Assembly: GCA_034336665.1 (NCBI GenBank)
Contig: CM067588.1
Coordinates: forward strand, 5,272,655-5,336,654
Origin: Luscinia megarhynchos
Taxonomy: Eukaryota > Chordata > Aves > Passeriformes > Turdidae
DNA length: 64,000 nucleotides
Direction: 5' to 3'
A program made the position numbers and the translations under genes. The notes under the pieces are model-generated. The model did not search any database, was not told the DNA's origin, and saw nothing but the letters and a program-made list of their open reading frames with translations. The number at the start of each line of letters is the position of its first letter. Position 1 is the stretch's first letter. Positions 1 through 11,122 of this stretch are shown here, one piece after another.

Positions 1-1715
1 TCAATCCTCCCTGATATTCATTCTTTATCACTAAATATTCTGCTATCAAGACTCCAGCACTCGATCTCACTCCAGGATTTGAGAGTGCTGGTACACAGAG
101 TTCCTTTGTGTGAGATGGGGCACTTAACCTTTCCAAAGAGAAGAGCTGCTTTTAATCATTCCTTCTGATTTGCACGTACAGAGCACGGAGCCTAAACCCT
201 ACAAACATCCCAGGCTTTTTGTGGAGTGTTGATTTTGTTGTTTTTCCCCCCTCCTGGAGCTCTGCATTTACAGGCCATTTGTTTCCATTCAAAGTTTGAA
301 ACTGAGATTTTTTGCTGCAGCTGAGCTGCACCAGCAGAAGTGCTCAATCCATCAGCAGAGCTCTGGAACGTGCTCCAAATTAAATAAATAATGGTAAAGC
401 CATGGCTCTGGATGGGATGTGTGGAGAGAGGTGGGGGGAGAGCAATTTGTTTAATGGATTTTATTGATTTAGAGATTAAAATACTCTGGGGGTTAGATAC
501 GGCAAGACCCTGCAAAATCACAATCACTTACAGGGTCTTTGTGGAAATTCAGAAATTAAATGGAGCTCAATCCCAGGCACTGTCAGCTGAAAACACAGAG
601 GTCCTTGAGGGACCTTTCCAGAGCTTTACAAGCTTTCCTGGGAAGTTTTTTCCCCCCTGATATCCAATCTAAACCTCCCCTGGCCCAGCCTGAGTCCTTG
701 TGCTCTTACCTTGTCACTTGTCCATGGGAAGGGAGCTGCCCCCTGTCCCTCTGCCCCCTTTGACCCCAGGACTGCAGGAATTTGGGCTTGGATGCTGTCC
801 CTGATCCCTCCTTGTTCCAGAGGAGAGGGTGGGAGGGCTGAAAATTGCCCTGAACACAAGCATCCAAATTTAGCTGTCACAGCCAATGTTTGCTCATCAG
901 ACCCTCCTGTGCTCCCTTTTTTCCCTCCTGGAAAATGGGGATAATTGCAGCAGCACTGTGACATTTATGGCTGAAAAGCTGTGCACATGTGTAAAATGCA
1001 GAGGAGGGTTATTATGTGTCTTATTTACACAGGAGAGGATTCCCAAAAGAGGGGAAAAAACCTCATGAATGCCTTGCTCGGATTTCTAACGAGCTGATTG
1101 CACTCGGTGCATTCCAAGTGAGTATCAGCAACAGGATGAGATCCAGCAGTAAATACACCCTGCCTGGAAAAGTTCAGAATAAAGGGACCAAAGCAATTGA
1201 TTGATTTCCCTTTTTTTTTCAGAGCTCTTTGCAGCTCCTGCCTCCCTCCTTCATGTGAGATCACAGAGCCCCTTCTCTGCCCTGCAGACAATGGGGTCCT
1301 GGAAGAGACAACTTGGATAAAGAATGAGAGGAAGGCTTGCATCTGTCTTGTTAATGGTGCTGTATTCCCTGTGTGGTCATCAAAAGCTGCCACCACCTGT
1401 TCCCCCCTGCTTTGTTCTCTCCTTTTTGAGCCCAGCACACCCAGCCTCCAGCCACAAGGGCTGAGAAGTCACAGTCACTTTTCTTTAAAAGCAGAGGCTC
1501 CTCAGGGTCTCAGTGGGAAGGGGGATCTCACCTCTGCTATTCAATAATACTCAAATAATACAATCTTAAAGGCATTTAAAATGCTCAAGAAGCCCATCAG
1601 TGGCACAGAATTGCCTCAAACAGCAGCGCAGGAAAAGGAACTGCAAATTCCAGAGAGGGGTCCCATCTCCCGAGCACAGCAGGGCACAAATGGGGACTGT
1701 TCACAGCAGTGCCAG
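1..1715. other. Single-copy-looking noncoding sequence
   Basis: No gene or recognisable repeat is visible. All frames are broken by stops at short intervals, no frame shows a domain I recognise, and there is no CpG clustering. Mixed AT-rich and GC-rich patches are typical of bird intergenic or intronic DNA. Confidence 0.6.
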
Positions 1716-1966
1716 CACAAGGGGATGGCTCAAAGTGCCAGAGAGCAGGAGAGATGGGGAATTGGGAGGGAATTCCTCCCTGGAGGGTGGGGAGGCCCTG
1801 GCACAGGTTATTCCGTGGGTTCCCATCCCTGGCAGTGCCCAAGGCCAGGCTGGACAGGGCTTGGAGCAGCCTGGGGCAGTGGAAGGGTCCCTGCCATGGC
1901 AGGGGTGGCACTGGAGGAGATTTAAGCTCCTTCCCATCCCAACCATTCTGGGCTTTGATAATCTCT
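1716..1966 (+). mobile_element. CR1 LINE 3' fragment, sense
   Basis: The stretch follows the 3' untranslated end of avian CR1 in order: a GGAATTCCTCCCTGGAGGG segment, GGCACAGGTT, CCCATCCCTGGCAGTG, AAGGCCAGGCTGGACAGGG, GCAGCCTGGGGCAGTGGAAG, then TTTAAGCTCCTTCCCATCCC and ACCATTCTGGG. It is 5'-truncated, as CR1 copies nearly always are, and carries no reverse-transcriptase coding. Open frames crossing it, including a 182-codon frame ending at 2257, are by-products. Confidence 0.85.
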
Positions 1967-2808
1967 GATTTTTTTTGTCCTATTGCAGTATTTTGCAAGA
2001 TGAGACCATTTGGCTGCAGGGATGACAACTTTATATTTAACTCAGGGGCAGCTTTATCTATCACCTCCTTGTATGTTATACATCAAACATTAAAGGAAAA
2101 CCAAGATTTATTCTTTCCAGGTTGTTCTGCAGAGCTTGGGACCAGCAGGTCCAGGTGGGCTGGGCAGAGGCTGCTGAACATCCCAGGAATTTCGCTGGAG
2201 GCAGCAGGAGCAGGGGGTGCAGACATTAGTAGCAGTTTTATTGCTTTGCAGTTGTAGCCAGCACTTTACCTGCACAGTTTGCATTCCAATAAATTTTTCA
2301 TCTCGGGTTTATCTTCTGTAGCAGCAAGGTCTGAGAGAGGTAAAGCTGCATCTCCAAAGAGCTGCATGTTTTTTTAAACAGAGGCACTTTAAGCTGTTAG
2401 TCAGGAGAGATGAATTTTAGATCTGTCTTTGCCGCTGACCTACAGCAGCTGCTTCCTCTCATCTGCAAAATCCAACCCTCTGCGCTCCCAAAACCTCCAT
2501 ACTGGAGTTGAGGACTCTTCTGCCAGGTGAGAATTTACCTCAAGTCCTTTAGGGGAAGGGAGAGGAAGGGTGAATCCACCACTCCAGTTTGTTCTGAGAC
2601 TGTACCCACAGCTGGTTTGTCTGAACAGACCCACAGGGTTTATTCACAGTCTGAACCCTACAGCTGAACTGCCAGAACAATCTGAGTTTGCTGTGCCCCT
2701 GGAGCAGGCTGTGGGGTTTTGGAGTGCCTGGGTCACAGAAAACCCTCTTTGTCTCACTGTGAGCCCAGAGCTGACCCCACAGGGCACACACAGACATCTC
2801 TGTGCAGA
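1967..2808. other. Single-copy-looking noncoding sequence
   Basis: No gene, RNA gene or repeat recognised between the CR1 tail and the first solo LTR. It ends with the 6-bp target-site duplication copy GTGAAG at 2809-2814, just outside this block. Confidence 0.55.
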
Positions 2809-2814
2809 GTGAAG

Positions 2815-3410
2815 TGTTGGAAGACCTTACAAATATGAATGTTTAGATGCTGAAAATATGGAAACCATGAGCGAGACTGAAATGAAAGCCACTTTTGAGA
2901 TGCCAAGCCTTAGTTACTGAATTACCATGAAACAACAAGATGGCCCCTGAAGGCAATCCCCTCTTGATAGAACAATGCCCTCTGCCAGAGAGCAACTCCA
3001 AAGGGCACAGAAAGACTTGCCAGGGTCCAAAGAGCAGTTTTTAGGGTTTAAAGTATAACATATTATGGTAATATAAGAATTCTTATAGGCTGTATGTAAA
3101 TGCTATAGAATTTGTATCTTGTAGTACATTGGTTAGTGGAAATTAGAATATTCATCATGGAAGAAGATTTATTGTATTGCAAACGGGAAATCGCTCTCTT
3201 CCTCTCTTCTCCCACTTCTCTTCTTCTCTACTACCCTTTTATCCCATTACTCTTTCTCTCCCCCCTTTTATCTCTTTTTGTCCTGCTTTGGGCTGTGCCG
3301 GACAGCTCCTAGCAGGGTCTTTTATAATGAACTGCAACTGTAACTCTGAGCCTACACAGAGCGCTTGAGTTTTGTCCCTGACCCTCAATCCCGACACAAA
3401 GACTCCCGAA
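2815..3410 (+). mobile_element. Solo LTR, ERVK-like family, copy A
   Basis: A 596-bp LTR starts TGTTGGAAGACC and ends CTCCCGAA, flanked by the 6-bp direct repeat GTGAAG at 2809-2814 and 3411-3416. A 6-bp duplication fits ERVK-like (beta-type) integration. No internal region is attached, so it is a solo LTR left by LTR-LTR recombination. It shares with the other copies a conserved core (ATTCATCATGGAAGAAG at about 3151), a pyrimidine-rich tract (about 3195-3270) and an R/U5-like end with GACACAAAGACTCCC. The usual AATAAA is changed to AATGAA (ATAATGAACTGC), so its polyadenylation signal looks dead. Compared with the minus-strand copies it lacks about 15 bp near its 5' end, as copy D does. Confidence 0.92.
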
Positions 3411-3416
3411 GTGAAG

Positions 3417-4212
3417 GTTCCCCCAAGCCCAGCTCAGCAGAGGATGGGGCTCTGTCCCCAGAGCCTGAGCCTGGCTTAGCCCTGGGGTCCCAATCCAGGC
3501 AGTGAGCTCCCAGTGCAGGGCTGCACTGGGGGAAATGGAACATCCCACAGGAGAACCAGCCCCACAGCCTGACTGAGGGACCTGACCCGGGTTCTGCCCA
3601 GGCCCAGGACTGAGCCCTGGCAGCACTGAGGGAGTTCAGACCCAAACCTGGGCTCTGCTGGGAGCCAGGCACTGAGCAGTGATCCCTGAACGCTCCAGAT
3701 GTCTTTCTCACACTTGGAATGCACCTCCTCTGCTCCTCCTGCTCTGAACCAGATATGTACTTACACATCTCATTTACATAGTGCATTAAATATTGAAGAT
3801 TTGCTCTAATGGTCTTCTCTTCTCCCAGCCAAAAAGCCCAAGAAATGATTGTTTTTCCTTGCCAACACTGCAAACAGAGAATCACTCGATGTGATCTGTT
3901 GTGCACAGCCTTGCAATTACCTGAGAGCTGAACAATGCCTGTGAGGAGAGGGACTGGACTGGGCAGGTTGAGCCTGTCTGCTTCAAATTTGGCTGGGACA
4001 GCCCAAATCAGCAGAGGCTCTTTTTCTGTTCAACAGATGCGAGGCAGAGGAGCCTTCCTTGTTTCCATTCCTGCACAGTTCATGAAATCCGAGCTTGGTT
4101 TTTGCATCTCATTAGTGCAGGTGGCACAGGGAGCTGGCAGCTCTGGGCTGGGCAGCTCCAGTGGGAATCTGCAGATCCATCCTGTGGAAATCACAAAGAA
4201 TTCCCTGTTCAT
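3417..4212. other. Single-copy-looking noncoding sequence
   Basis: No gene recognised. Open frames of up to 173 codons on the minus strand run across GC-rich DNA with no domain I know and no splice context I can support. Confidence 0.5.
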
Positions 4213-4478
4213 CCCTGGAATGTCCCAGGACAGGCTGGACGGGGCTGCAGCAGCCTGGGATGGTGCCAGGTGTCCCTGCCAGGGCAGGGCAGGGATGGGA
4301 TAATGGGATGGGATGGGATGGGATGGGATGGGATGGGATGGGATAATGGAATGGGATGGGATAATGGAATGGGATAATGGGATGGGATATTGGGATGGGA
4401 TAATGGGATGGGATAATGGGATGGGATAATGGGATGGGCTTTAAGGTCCCTCCCAGCCCAGCCCAAGGAGTGATGAGG
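4213..4478 (+). mobile_element. CR1 3' fragment interrupted by a GGGAT array
   Basis: CR1-like sequence (GACAGGCTGGACGGGGC, CAGCAGCCTGGGATGGTG, GGTGTCCCTGCCAGGGCAGG) leads into a GGGAT/ATAATGGGATGGG array and resumes as GGCTTTAAGGTCCCTCCCAG before ending near 4478. The array occupies the place where ordinary CR1 copies have a short GGGATAGTGG-like segment, so it probably expanded in situ. Confidence 0.8.
4289..4438 (+). repeat. GGGAT / GGGATAAT microsatellite inside CR1
   Basis: About 150 bp built of GGGAT pentamers, with interspersed ATAATGGGATGGG and one TATTGGGAT variant. G-runs of three at 2-5 base spacing make G-quadruplex formation plausible on this strand. The pentamer unit keeps several frames open, producing spurious Trp/Met/Gly-rich frames. 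Confidence 0.92.
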
Positions 4479-6675
4479 TACAAATGTCCCCAATACCCAT
4501 GGAAAAGCCACCATGGCAGTGGGGCAGGGTGTGTGAGGAGGGAGGGACCCACCAGGAGTGTCCTGGAGCAGGGCTGGGCTGGGTGAGGCTCATGCAGAGC
4601 AGTGAGAGGGGAATGGGGCTCAGAGCTCCCAGGGCCACTGGAGGCCCCTTACAAACGATTCTGCTCTTTCAGTCATTAATTTTTTATGAAGTTTAATAGG
4701 CCTGCAGCCTAGAGACTTGCCTGGGTGTTGATTAGCTTCATATTTTCTCTCATTAATGTAGAATCTGATTAGCCCCTGTTACAAGCATTTCATCTGATTT
4801 GGCAAAGAGCATTGTTCTGATAGCAGGAATTACAAGTTTACTTCTTGCAGGAGACAAAGCCTCTGCCTGCTGAGAGCCCCACACCTCCCAGGCCTCTTTC
4901 CAGCAGTCTTTGTGGCCAGGGGCTGTGGATGTTTAAATTTGGGGGTGGCTCAGGACCCCTCCTGCCTGTTCCGCAGGGATTTGCCTTTGGGCAGGCTCTC
5001 AGCTTGGAGCAGAGGTGAGACAGAGGTGTTGATGGTCTGGGCTACCCAAAGGGCTGCTCAGGCAGATACAGAAATATGGAAAAGATTAAAAAACCCCTCG
5101 TTCCCAGCTTGCTGCTGCAGCCCTGCCCCTGTGCTCCCTTTGTGCAAAGGAAAAGAAGTTTTATGAATGACCTGAGCAATTCCAGCTAATGGCTGGAGCT
5201 CAAACCACCCCTTGCTGATCCCAGGGGAATAATATCTCAGCAGCCTGAAGGAGCCTTTTCCCTGTCTGCCTCTGTTATGGATGTCCTCAGTTAGCAGGGA
5301 TAGCAGGGCTTCAGAGCAGGCATTAAGGGAGATTGCTTGGGTCATTATTAATTATGCAGATTCTCCATCTTCTTCTGTCAGAACACAGGAGTTAAACAAA
5401 CACGAATGGATCAAACTGCTGTGCAATAGAAACTTTATGTTAATATGGCAGAAGGGCCGGTGGGAGGTGGCTGTGCCATCAATCTCTGGGGCTGGGAGCA
5501 CTCAGGGGACCAAACACTTGGTTCTGATCTCCAGGTGAGATGGGAAGGGTTTTTATGGCACCCCAGAGGGCACTGGCACAGCGTGGGCATGAAATCCACT
5601 CCTGGGTGCTTGGCCTGAAGGGTTTCTGCTTGGATTTGACAAATAATTCCGAGAGAAGTGACCTCAGAGGGACCTGGGGACACCCAGCAGGACATCGTGG
5701 GCAGTCCTGCTTCCATGGCATGTTCAGGGATTGGATTTTGGACAGCTGCCCTCATTTCACTCAGGAACAGGGATTTCCAGGAGCTGGAGAGGTGGGAGGG
5801 ACCCCAAACCCCCAGATTCAGTGTGGGAGGTCACCCTGTGCCCAGTGTCCCTGCAGTGTCCAGTGCCAGCTTTGGAGCAGGGAATGAGCTTTGGTGTCCT
5901 GCCCATCAAACACCAAATTCCTGGTTTGGGGGGGAAAAACGCTGGTCCTGCCTGCCTGGAATTCTCTGCCAGTTATGGGAGAGCAGAAAGGAGCCCTGCT
6001 CAGGAGGAGCAGCCACACCATGCAGTGCAGGGGCAGCAGCAGAGCTTTGCAAGGAGCTGTCACCGACCAGGAGAGCAGAGAGGAGAGAGGACAGCCCTGC
6101 TCCAATCTGCTCTCTCTGCTGCCTTCCATGAGGCAGCCAGCTCTGCTCTACCCTATTTATCTCTTTCAGCTTGTGGCAAGGCACCCTGTGCTGTGCTGCC
6201 AAGCAAGCTGGGTGTCAGATCACTACAGATGTGCATAATTCAAGCTGGCACAGAAACTGATGGCTTTTGCATTGGACATGTTTATTTTCTTCTTGCAAGG
6301 CTTAAGCATGTCATTTGCTGTCACACATGCCCTTGTGAAATCTTGGCAAGAAATCAATTTGATTTTCAGTGTCAAGCAGCTTTCTTTAATGTCTCCAGAT
6401 AAGGTTTGTGTGCACTCCGTGCTGCAGGAGTTATGGATGTACCACCTGGGGTCAACAGCACCGAGCTCCTGGGAAATCCTCCTGCACAATATTTCAAGTA
6501 AATCTCTGCAGAGCTGTTCATTCTTTCCCAGCTCCTCCAGAAAGGGACATTGCCACTTCCCAAAAGGATGTGTGGCACTGCACCCCACTGGGGTCTTTGT
6601 GTGGTCCAGTCAAGGCTGGTTTTGGCTCAGAGCTGCCCTGGGCAAGGAATTCTGTTTTCATGCTAGGACTGGGAA
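4479..6675. other. Single-copy-looking noncoding sequence
   Basis: No supported gene. The longest frame here (223 codons, plus strand, 5731-6402) has no recognisable domain and overlaps other equally open frames on both strands, which points to low stop density rather than coding. Segment 4680-4850 is AT-rich with TTAATTTTTTATG-like runs. Nothing else stands out. Confidence 0.5.
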
Positions 6676-6742
6676 TCCTTCCTTCCTTCCTTCCTTCCTT
6701 CCTTCCTCCCTCCCTCCCTCCCTCCCTCCCTTCCTTCCTTTT
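6676..6742 (+). repeat. CCTT/CCTC tetranucleotide microsatellite
   Basis: Consecutive CCTT units pass into CCTC units and back to CCTT, about 66 bp in all. A pure pyrimidine strand. Confidence 0.95.
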
Positions 6743-7389
6743 ATTTGCTGCTTCTGTTGCTTTGGTGGGTGAAGCAATTCCTCTATTAATTTCTTACATT
6801 TTAGGATTAAGAGAGAGAAAATGAACACAGCCCAGAACAAGTGCAAACTAGTCCTTGTGAGAGTGGGAATCTGTTCTCCCACACGATGTACCATTTTTTC
6901 CCCCCGCTATTATCCCCCTTCCCCCTTTCCTTCACCAGAGCAGTTAAAAGCTGCTGCTATTTATAATCTGGCTGCACAAATATTCAGTGTCAGACGGGAA
7001 GGGTGGACCCAGGCTGCCCTGGGAGGCCGAGCACGGAGGTTGCTCCTCTCCCTTGGCTGGTCTCTCACCAGCAGAGGCTCCAGGCAGCAAAACCGCCTTG
7101 GAAACTGTCTTGAGCAGAAGCAGATGGCACCAAAAATCTGATAACACTTCCTGAGTGTGAAATTCATTAACCCCCCTCCCCATTCCCCAAATTAATATTT
7201 TTTTAGACAAATATTGCAGAATTTCTCCTGGAAGTTCTGTGTTTGAAGAGTTTTTGCCCTGGTAAGCTGCTCCCCAGCCTGGAGAGGCTGTGCCTCCCGA
7301 AATAGTTCTGAGCAGCACCCACTGTCAGCAGAGAAATGCCAGCTCCAGGGGCTGCCCGGGCCCTGGGAGCACGGGGAGGCTCTGGGGTG
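6743..7389. other. Single-copy-looking noncoding sequence
   Basis: No gene or interspersed repeat recognised. The right end (about 7330-7390) becomes GC-rich just before the 12-bp array starts. Confidence 0.5.
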
Positions 7390-8065
7390 TTGGTGCAGTT
7401 TCTGGTGCAGTTTGTGATGCAGTTTGTGATGCAGTGATGCAGTTTGGTGCAGTTTTGTGATGCAGTTTCTGGTGCAGCGATGCAGTCTGTGATGCAGTTT
7501 GTGATGCAGTTTCTGGTGCAGTTTGTGATGCAGTTTCTGGTGCAGTGATGCAGTCTGTGATGCAGTTTGTGATGCAGTTTCTGGAGCAGTTTCTGGTGCA
7601 GTGATGCAGTCTGTGATGCAGTTTCTGGTACAGTCTGTGATGCAGTTTCTGGTTCAGTTTCTGGTGCAGTTTCTGTGATGCAGTTTCTGGTGCACTTTAT
7701 GATGCAGTTTCTGGTGCAGTTTGTGGTGCAGCTTGTGATGCAGTTTCTGCTGCAGTGATGCAGTCTGTCGTGCAGTTTCTGGTACAGTCTGTGATGCAGT
7801 TTCTGGTGCACTTTATGATGTAGTTTCTGGTGCAGTTTCTGGCACAGTGATGCAGTCTGTGATGCAGTTTCTGGTGCAGTGATACAGTTTGTGATGCAGT
7901 TTCTGGTGCCCTTTATGATGCAGTCTGCGATGCAGTTTCTGGTGCAGTTTCTGGTGCCCTTTATGATGCAGTTTCTGGTGCAGTTTCTGGTGCAGTTTCT
8001 GATGCAGTTTCTGGTGCAGTTTCTGGTGCAGTTTCTGGTGCAGTTTCTGGTGCAGTTTGTGCCTG
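7390..8065 (-). repeat. 12-bp minisatellite, AAACTGCATCAC / AAACTGCACCAG
   Basis: About 675 bp of tandem 12-bp units. On the minus strand these read AAACTGCACCAG and AAACTGCATCAC with scattered point changes and a few out-of-phase short units. Higher-order blocks recur: the segment with TGATGCAGTCTG and GGTACAGTCTGTGATGC occurs near 7592 and again near 7756, and the CTTTATGATG variant recurs at about 7690, 7810, 7910 and 7958. The right end (7940-8060) is the most homogeneous. Twelve is a multiple of three, so one minus frame stays open for 363 codons, but that frame has no ATG. The unit is nearly the same as that of the array at 49835-50315. Confidence 0.95.
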
Positions 8066-8239
8066 GCTCTCTCTGAGCCCCTCTGCGTGTCCGAGCCCAG
8101 CAGGGCGTGGCTCCGTGTCCCTCCTCCCACTCGGGATGGGTCCCCTGTGCCACCCCTGAGGGCAGAGCCAGGTTATTGCATCCTTCAGAGCCACGGGAGG
8201 TTCCCCCCAACAGGAGTTGCACAGCTGATGTACACAATA
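8066..8239. other. GC-rich spacer after the 12-bp array
   Basis: A short GC-rich unique segment between the minisatellite and the A-rich tract. No gene seen. Confidence 0.5.
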
Positions 8240-8302
8240 TTAAAAAAAACAAAAAAACCACTAAAAAACAAAAAACAAAAAAACCAAAAAACAAACCACA
8301 AG
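8240..8302 (+). repeat. A-rich (AAAAAC)n low-complexity tract
   Basis: Runs of 4-8 A separated by C or CC over about 60 bp. It could be an eroded poly(A) tail of a retrocopy, but the sequence upstream shows no gene-like frame, so I treat it as simple sequence. Confidence 0.85.
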
Positions 8303-9930
8303 ATGGTTTAAAGCCCAGGAAGGCTGGTAGAGGATCCCAAGGAAAGGCAGCAAATTCCTCTCTGTCTTAACTCGGCTCCTTTCACAAAGAGCACAGTGCC
8401 TTTTGCCACTTTCTATTAAAAACACCACCAGAAGCTCAGGGGGAATTACAGAATCTGAGAAAAACTTGCTCTGTCAGGAAGCAACAAACCTCCCTGCATG
8501 GCTGTGACCCAATCTGGGGATGTTCCTTTTGTCCCTCAGGGGATTCTTTCCTGCTCTGGATGGAAAACTCTGAATAAAGGAGGTGTTAGATCAGCTCATG
8601 GCACTGCCCTTGCTCCCCTCCAGCTCCAGCTGATGTTGGCAGGAGTTCTGCATGAATAGGAGTGGAATAAAAGAGAACAGAATTGGCCTCCTGCTATTTT
8701 TTATTCCGTGCATTCAGCCCCGAGTGGAAGCACCTGGGGGTAAATGGGATTCTCCCCTCTGGCTCTGGTGCCTTTGGACCTTTCCTTCCAGTGTGAAGTT
8801 CTGTACTTCTGGCAGGTGCAGAAGAACCAGAGTTTCTTTGCTCTTGGTACAACTAAACTTTTGTGAGCACCCAAACTTTCCAAGCATCTCATGCTCAGTT
8901 TTTTGTGGAGGTTTTACTCTGGATTTCAGAGCTGTCCTTTGCTGTGAGAGAAGAAAGGATGTTCAGGTGCTGACATCCCTCTCCAAACCCATTTGATTTT
9001 GCAATTAATTCCCAGTCGGGGTGGTAATTTCTATTGCACTCTCAGTGATCAGAAATATTTAGCAGATTAACATCATTTAGCTTTCATCCTCCCCAGGGAG
9101 ATAAGAAGAAGGATTAAAGAGAAGGAGATTCCTCACTAAATGCTCTTGAGAGAGCGCTGCAGAGGCTGGAGATGTGAAACCAAATGAGGGAAAACAAAGG
9201 GGAAGCTCAGGAGCCCCTTGGCACTGCCGGTGGGATTTACCCTTTATTTACTGCTCCAGTGCATCTGGCAGCTCCCCAGCAGTGCTGCACAGGAGCCACA
9301 CCTGGCAGTGGGGCTGGGATGGAACAGATGCTGGAATTTGCACCACTGGAGCTAAAATTTATCATCTCTGCCCTAAAACTGCTAATGGGGTGAAAAGGGG
9401 CACTCCTTAGTGCTCGAGCCACGCTTCTTTCTCCCTTTCCTTTCTGCTTTCCTGGGTGCAGATCCCTGCTCCAGCAGAGAGGAGTGAGGCACTGCAGAAA
9501 TGGAATTTCCCCAGTATTCAATCAAGGCAGAATAATGTGTTTAATATCTGAGGCACGGGGGAGGTGGAAGATTCTTGCCCTGGGAGGAGGAGAGGGAAGG
9601 AGAGGCAGCCTCAGCACTGCCCTGGCTCCGTGCAGCATCAATTCAGCCTCACACCCCTGAAATACATGGAGGGAGCTGCACCACAAATCAACCAAAGTCC
9701 CGAGTCAAAGGAAGAACAATTTCATGTGCTCTTATCTTATTGCCACTATATTTCCTCCTTCGTGTTATTAACGACAAATAAAATGCAAGTGCTGAACGGG
9801 GGCGAGGAAATACGGACTGGAACTGAGGCAGGAATGTTGAGGTGGGTATCAGAGGTGGCTTTTGGGCAGGGAGGTCCCTTTGTCCGTGTCCCCTGTCCCA
9901 CGAGGAGAGCTCAGGCTCCAGCAGAGCCCA
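8303..9930. other. Single-copy-looking noncoding sequence
   Basis: No gene recognised. The stretch at about 8995-9130 is AT-rich (GCAATTAATTCCC, CAGATTAACATCATTTAGC) and could hold a short conserved noncoding element. This is only an impression. Confidence 0.5.
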
Positions 9931-9994
9931 GAAGTGCCCAGGGAGGGGCTGGGGGCAGCTTTAAGGTCTCTTCCAACCCAAAGCAATGTGGGAT
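9931..9994 (+). mobile_element. CR1 3' tail fragment, sense
   Basis: The CR1-terminal motif CTTTAAGGTCTCTTCCAACC followed by a degenerate tail ends where the LTR at 9995 begins. It abuts that LTR directly, so the LTR may have inserted at the CR1 end. I cannot find the CR1 resuming on the far side. Confidence 0.65.
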
Positions 9995-11122
9995 TGTGCT
10001 GGTTTGAAGGACAGGTGTCTGCCAATAAAGTCAGGAGCCTCTCTTTGAAATGGAGAATGTAAAACCCCTTCCTCCAAATCATTATTATAATTTTGAAATT
10101 AAGGGGCTCTCCGGCAAAGAGACGGGAATTAGGAATAACAGTATATTACTAGGAAAATTAAAATAGAAATGCAGTATTACAAAGAACAATCCCAAAACAC
10201 TGCCAGAGTCAGAATCCAAGCTGACACCCATCAGTGAGTCAGGGTGTTGGCAGCAGTCCCATTCAATGGTGGCTGCATCCTCCTGCAGTGGCAGATGTGG
10301 TTCAGCTGGAGCAGTGCTCCTGTAGAAGGTGCAGTTTCCCTCTGAAGGTCCAGGGATGATGTGGAAAGGTCTGGCTTTCCTCTGGAATCCAGTGGAAAGA
10401 ATATAACTTGCTGTCCCTAATCTCAGTTTTGATCTGGGTAGGAAAGGCTTGGCTCCTCTCCCTGGCTGGAGCATCTCCCAGTGGGATGATGTAATTTTAT
10501 CAGTCATACACTGGGATTCAATGGCCATGAACAGGAGATATCTCCTGGAGGGAGGATGGGCTGTGGAAAGATAAAGATGATTGCCACACCCAGTTTTTAA
10601 CAATGGCCCATTAACAGGAGATATTCCCACAGCCATAAGGATCACTGCCACACCCAGTTTTCAACAATGGCCCATTAACAGGAGATATTCCCACAGAGAT
10701 AAGGGTCACTGCCACACCCGGTTTTTAACAATGGTCCATTAACAGGAGATATTGCCACAGAGATAAGAATCACTGCCACACCCAGTTTTTAACAATGGCC
10801 CATTAACAGGAGATAACTCCTGGAGGGAGGATGGGCTGTGGAAAGATAAAGATGATTGCCCAGCTGGTTTTTAACAATGGCCCATTAACAGGAGATATTC
10901 CCACAGCCATAAGGATCACTGCCACACCCAGTTTTTAACAATGGCCCAGTAACAGGAGATATCTCCTGGAGGGAGGATGGGCTGTGGAAAGATAAAGATG
11001 ATTGCTCCAGCTGGCTTAAAGATGGCCCATTAGCAGGAAATATGTGCCAGGAGATCAGGGTCACTGCCGGGTTTAACAGCTGGTGACAGAATTCACATTT
11101 CTGGCCACCTCAACCCAACACA
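9995..11122 (-). mobile_element. LTR with internal composite tandem array
   Basis: On the plus strand it begins TGTGCTGGTTTGAAGGACAG and ends near CAACCCAACACA, so both ends obey the TG...CA rule. The opening segment (GTCTGCCAATAAAGTC, AATTTTGAAATTAAGGGGCT) resembles an LTR common in songbird genomes, from memory. I read the element as minus-strand with moderate confidence. Its middle third is a tandem array (see 10522-11085). I cannot find matching target-site duplications, so the boundaries are tentative and the copy may be truncated. A 188-codon minus-strand frame (10085-10651, opening at GTG) runs through the non-repeat part. No gag, pol or env sequence is present. Confidence 0.65.
10522..11085 (+). 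repeat. Composite tandem array of 64-bp and ~83-bp units
   Basis: Two unit types share a first half (GCCACACCCAGTTTTTAAC, then AATGGCCCATTAACAGGAG). They differ in the second half. Type A (64 bp) continues ATTCCCACAGCCATAAGG and ends ATCACT. Type B (about 83 bp) continues TCCTGGAGGGAGGATGGGC and ends AAAGATGATT. The order is B-tail, A, A, A, B, A, B, then a degenerate A. The array sits inside the LTR at 9995-11122. Neither length is a multiple of three, so it is not coding. Confidence 0.9.

Noticed and set aside
5731..6402. 223-codon plus frame in single-copy DNA
   Set aside because: No domain, several other long frames overlap on both strands, and no splice or Kozak context supports it.
7203..8294. 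363-codon minus-strand frame with a hydrophobic N-terminus and Asn-Cys-Thr repeats
   Set aside because: It opens at TTG and contains no ATG. The hydrophobic start is a reading of an A-rich tract and the rest is the 12-bp minisatellite, open only because the unit is a multiple of three without stops.
8240..8302. A-rich tract as a retrocopy tail
   Set aside because: The tract is interrupted by regular C residues and the upstream sequence is unrelated GC-rich DNA and a minisatellite.
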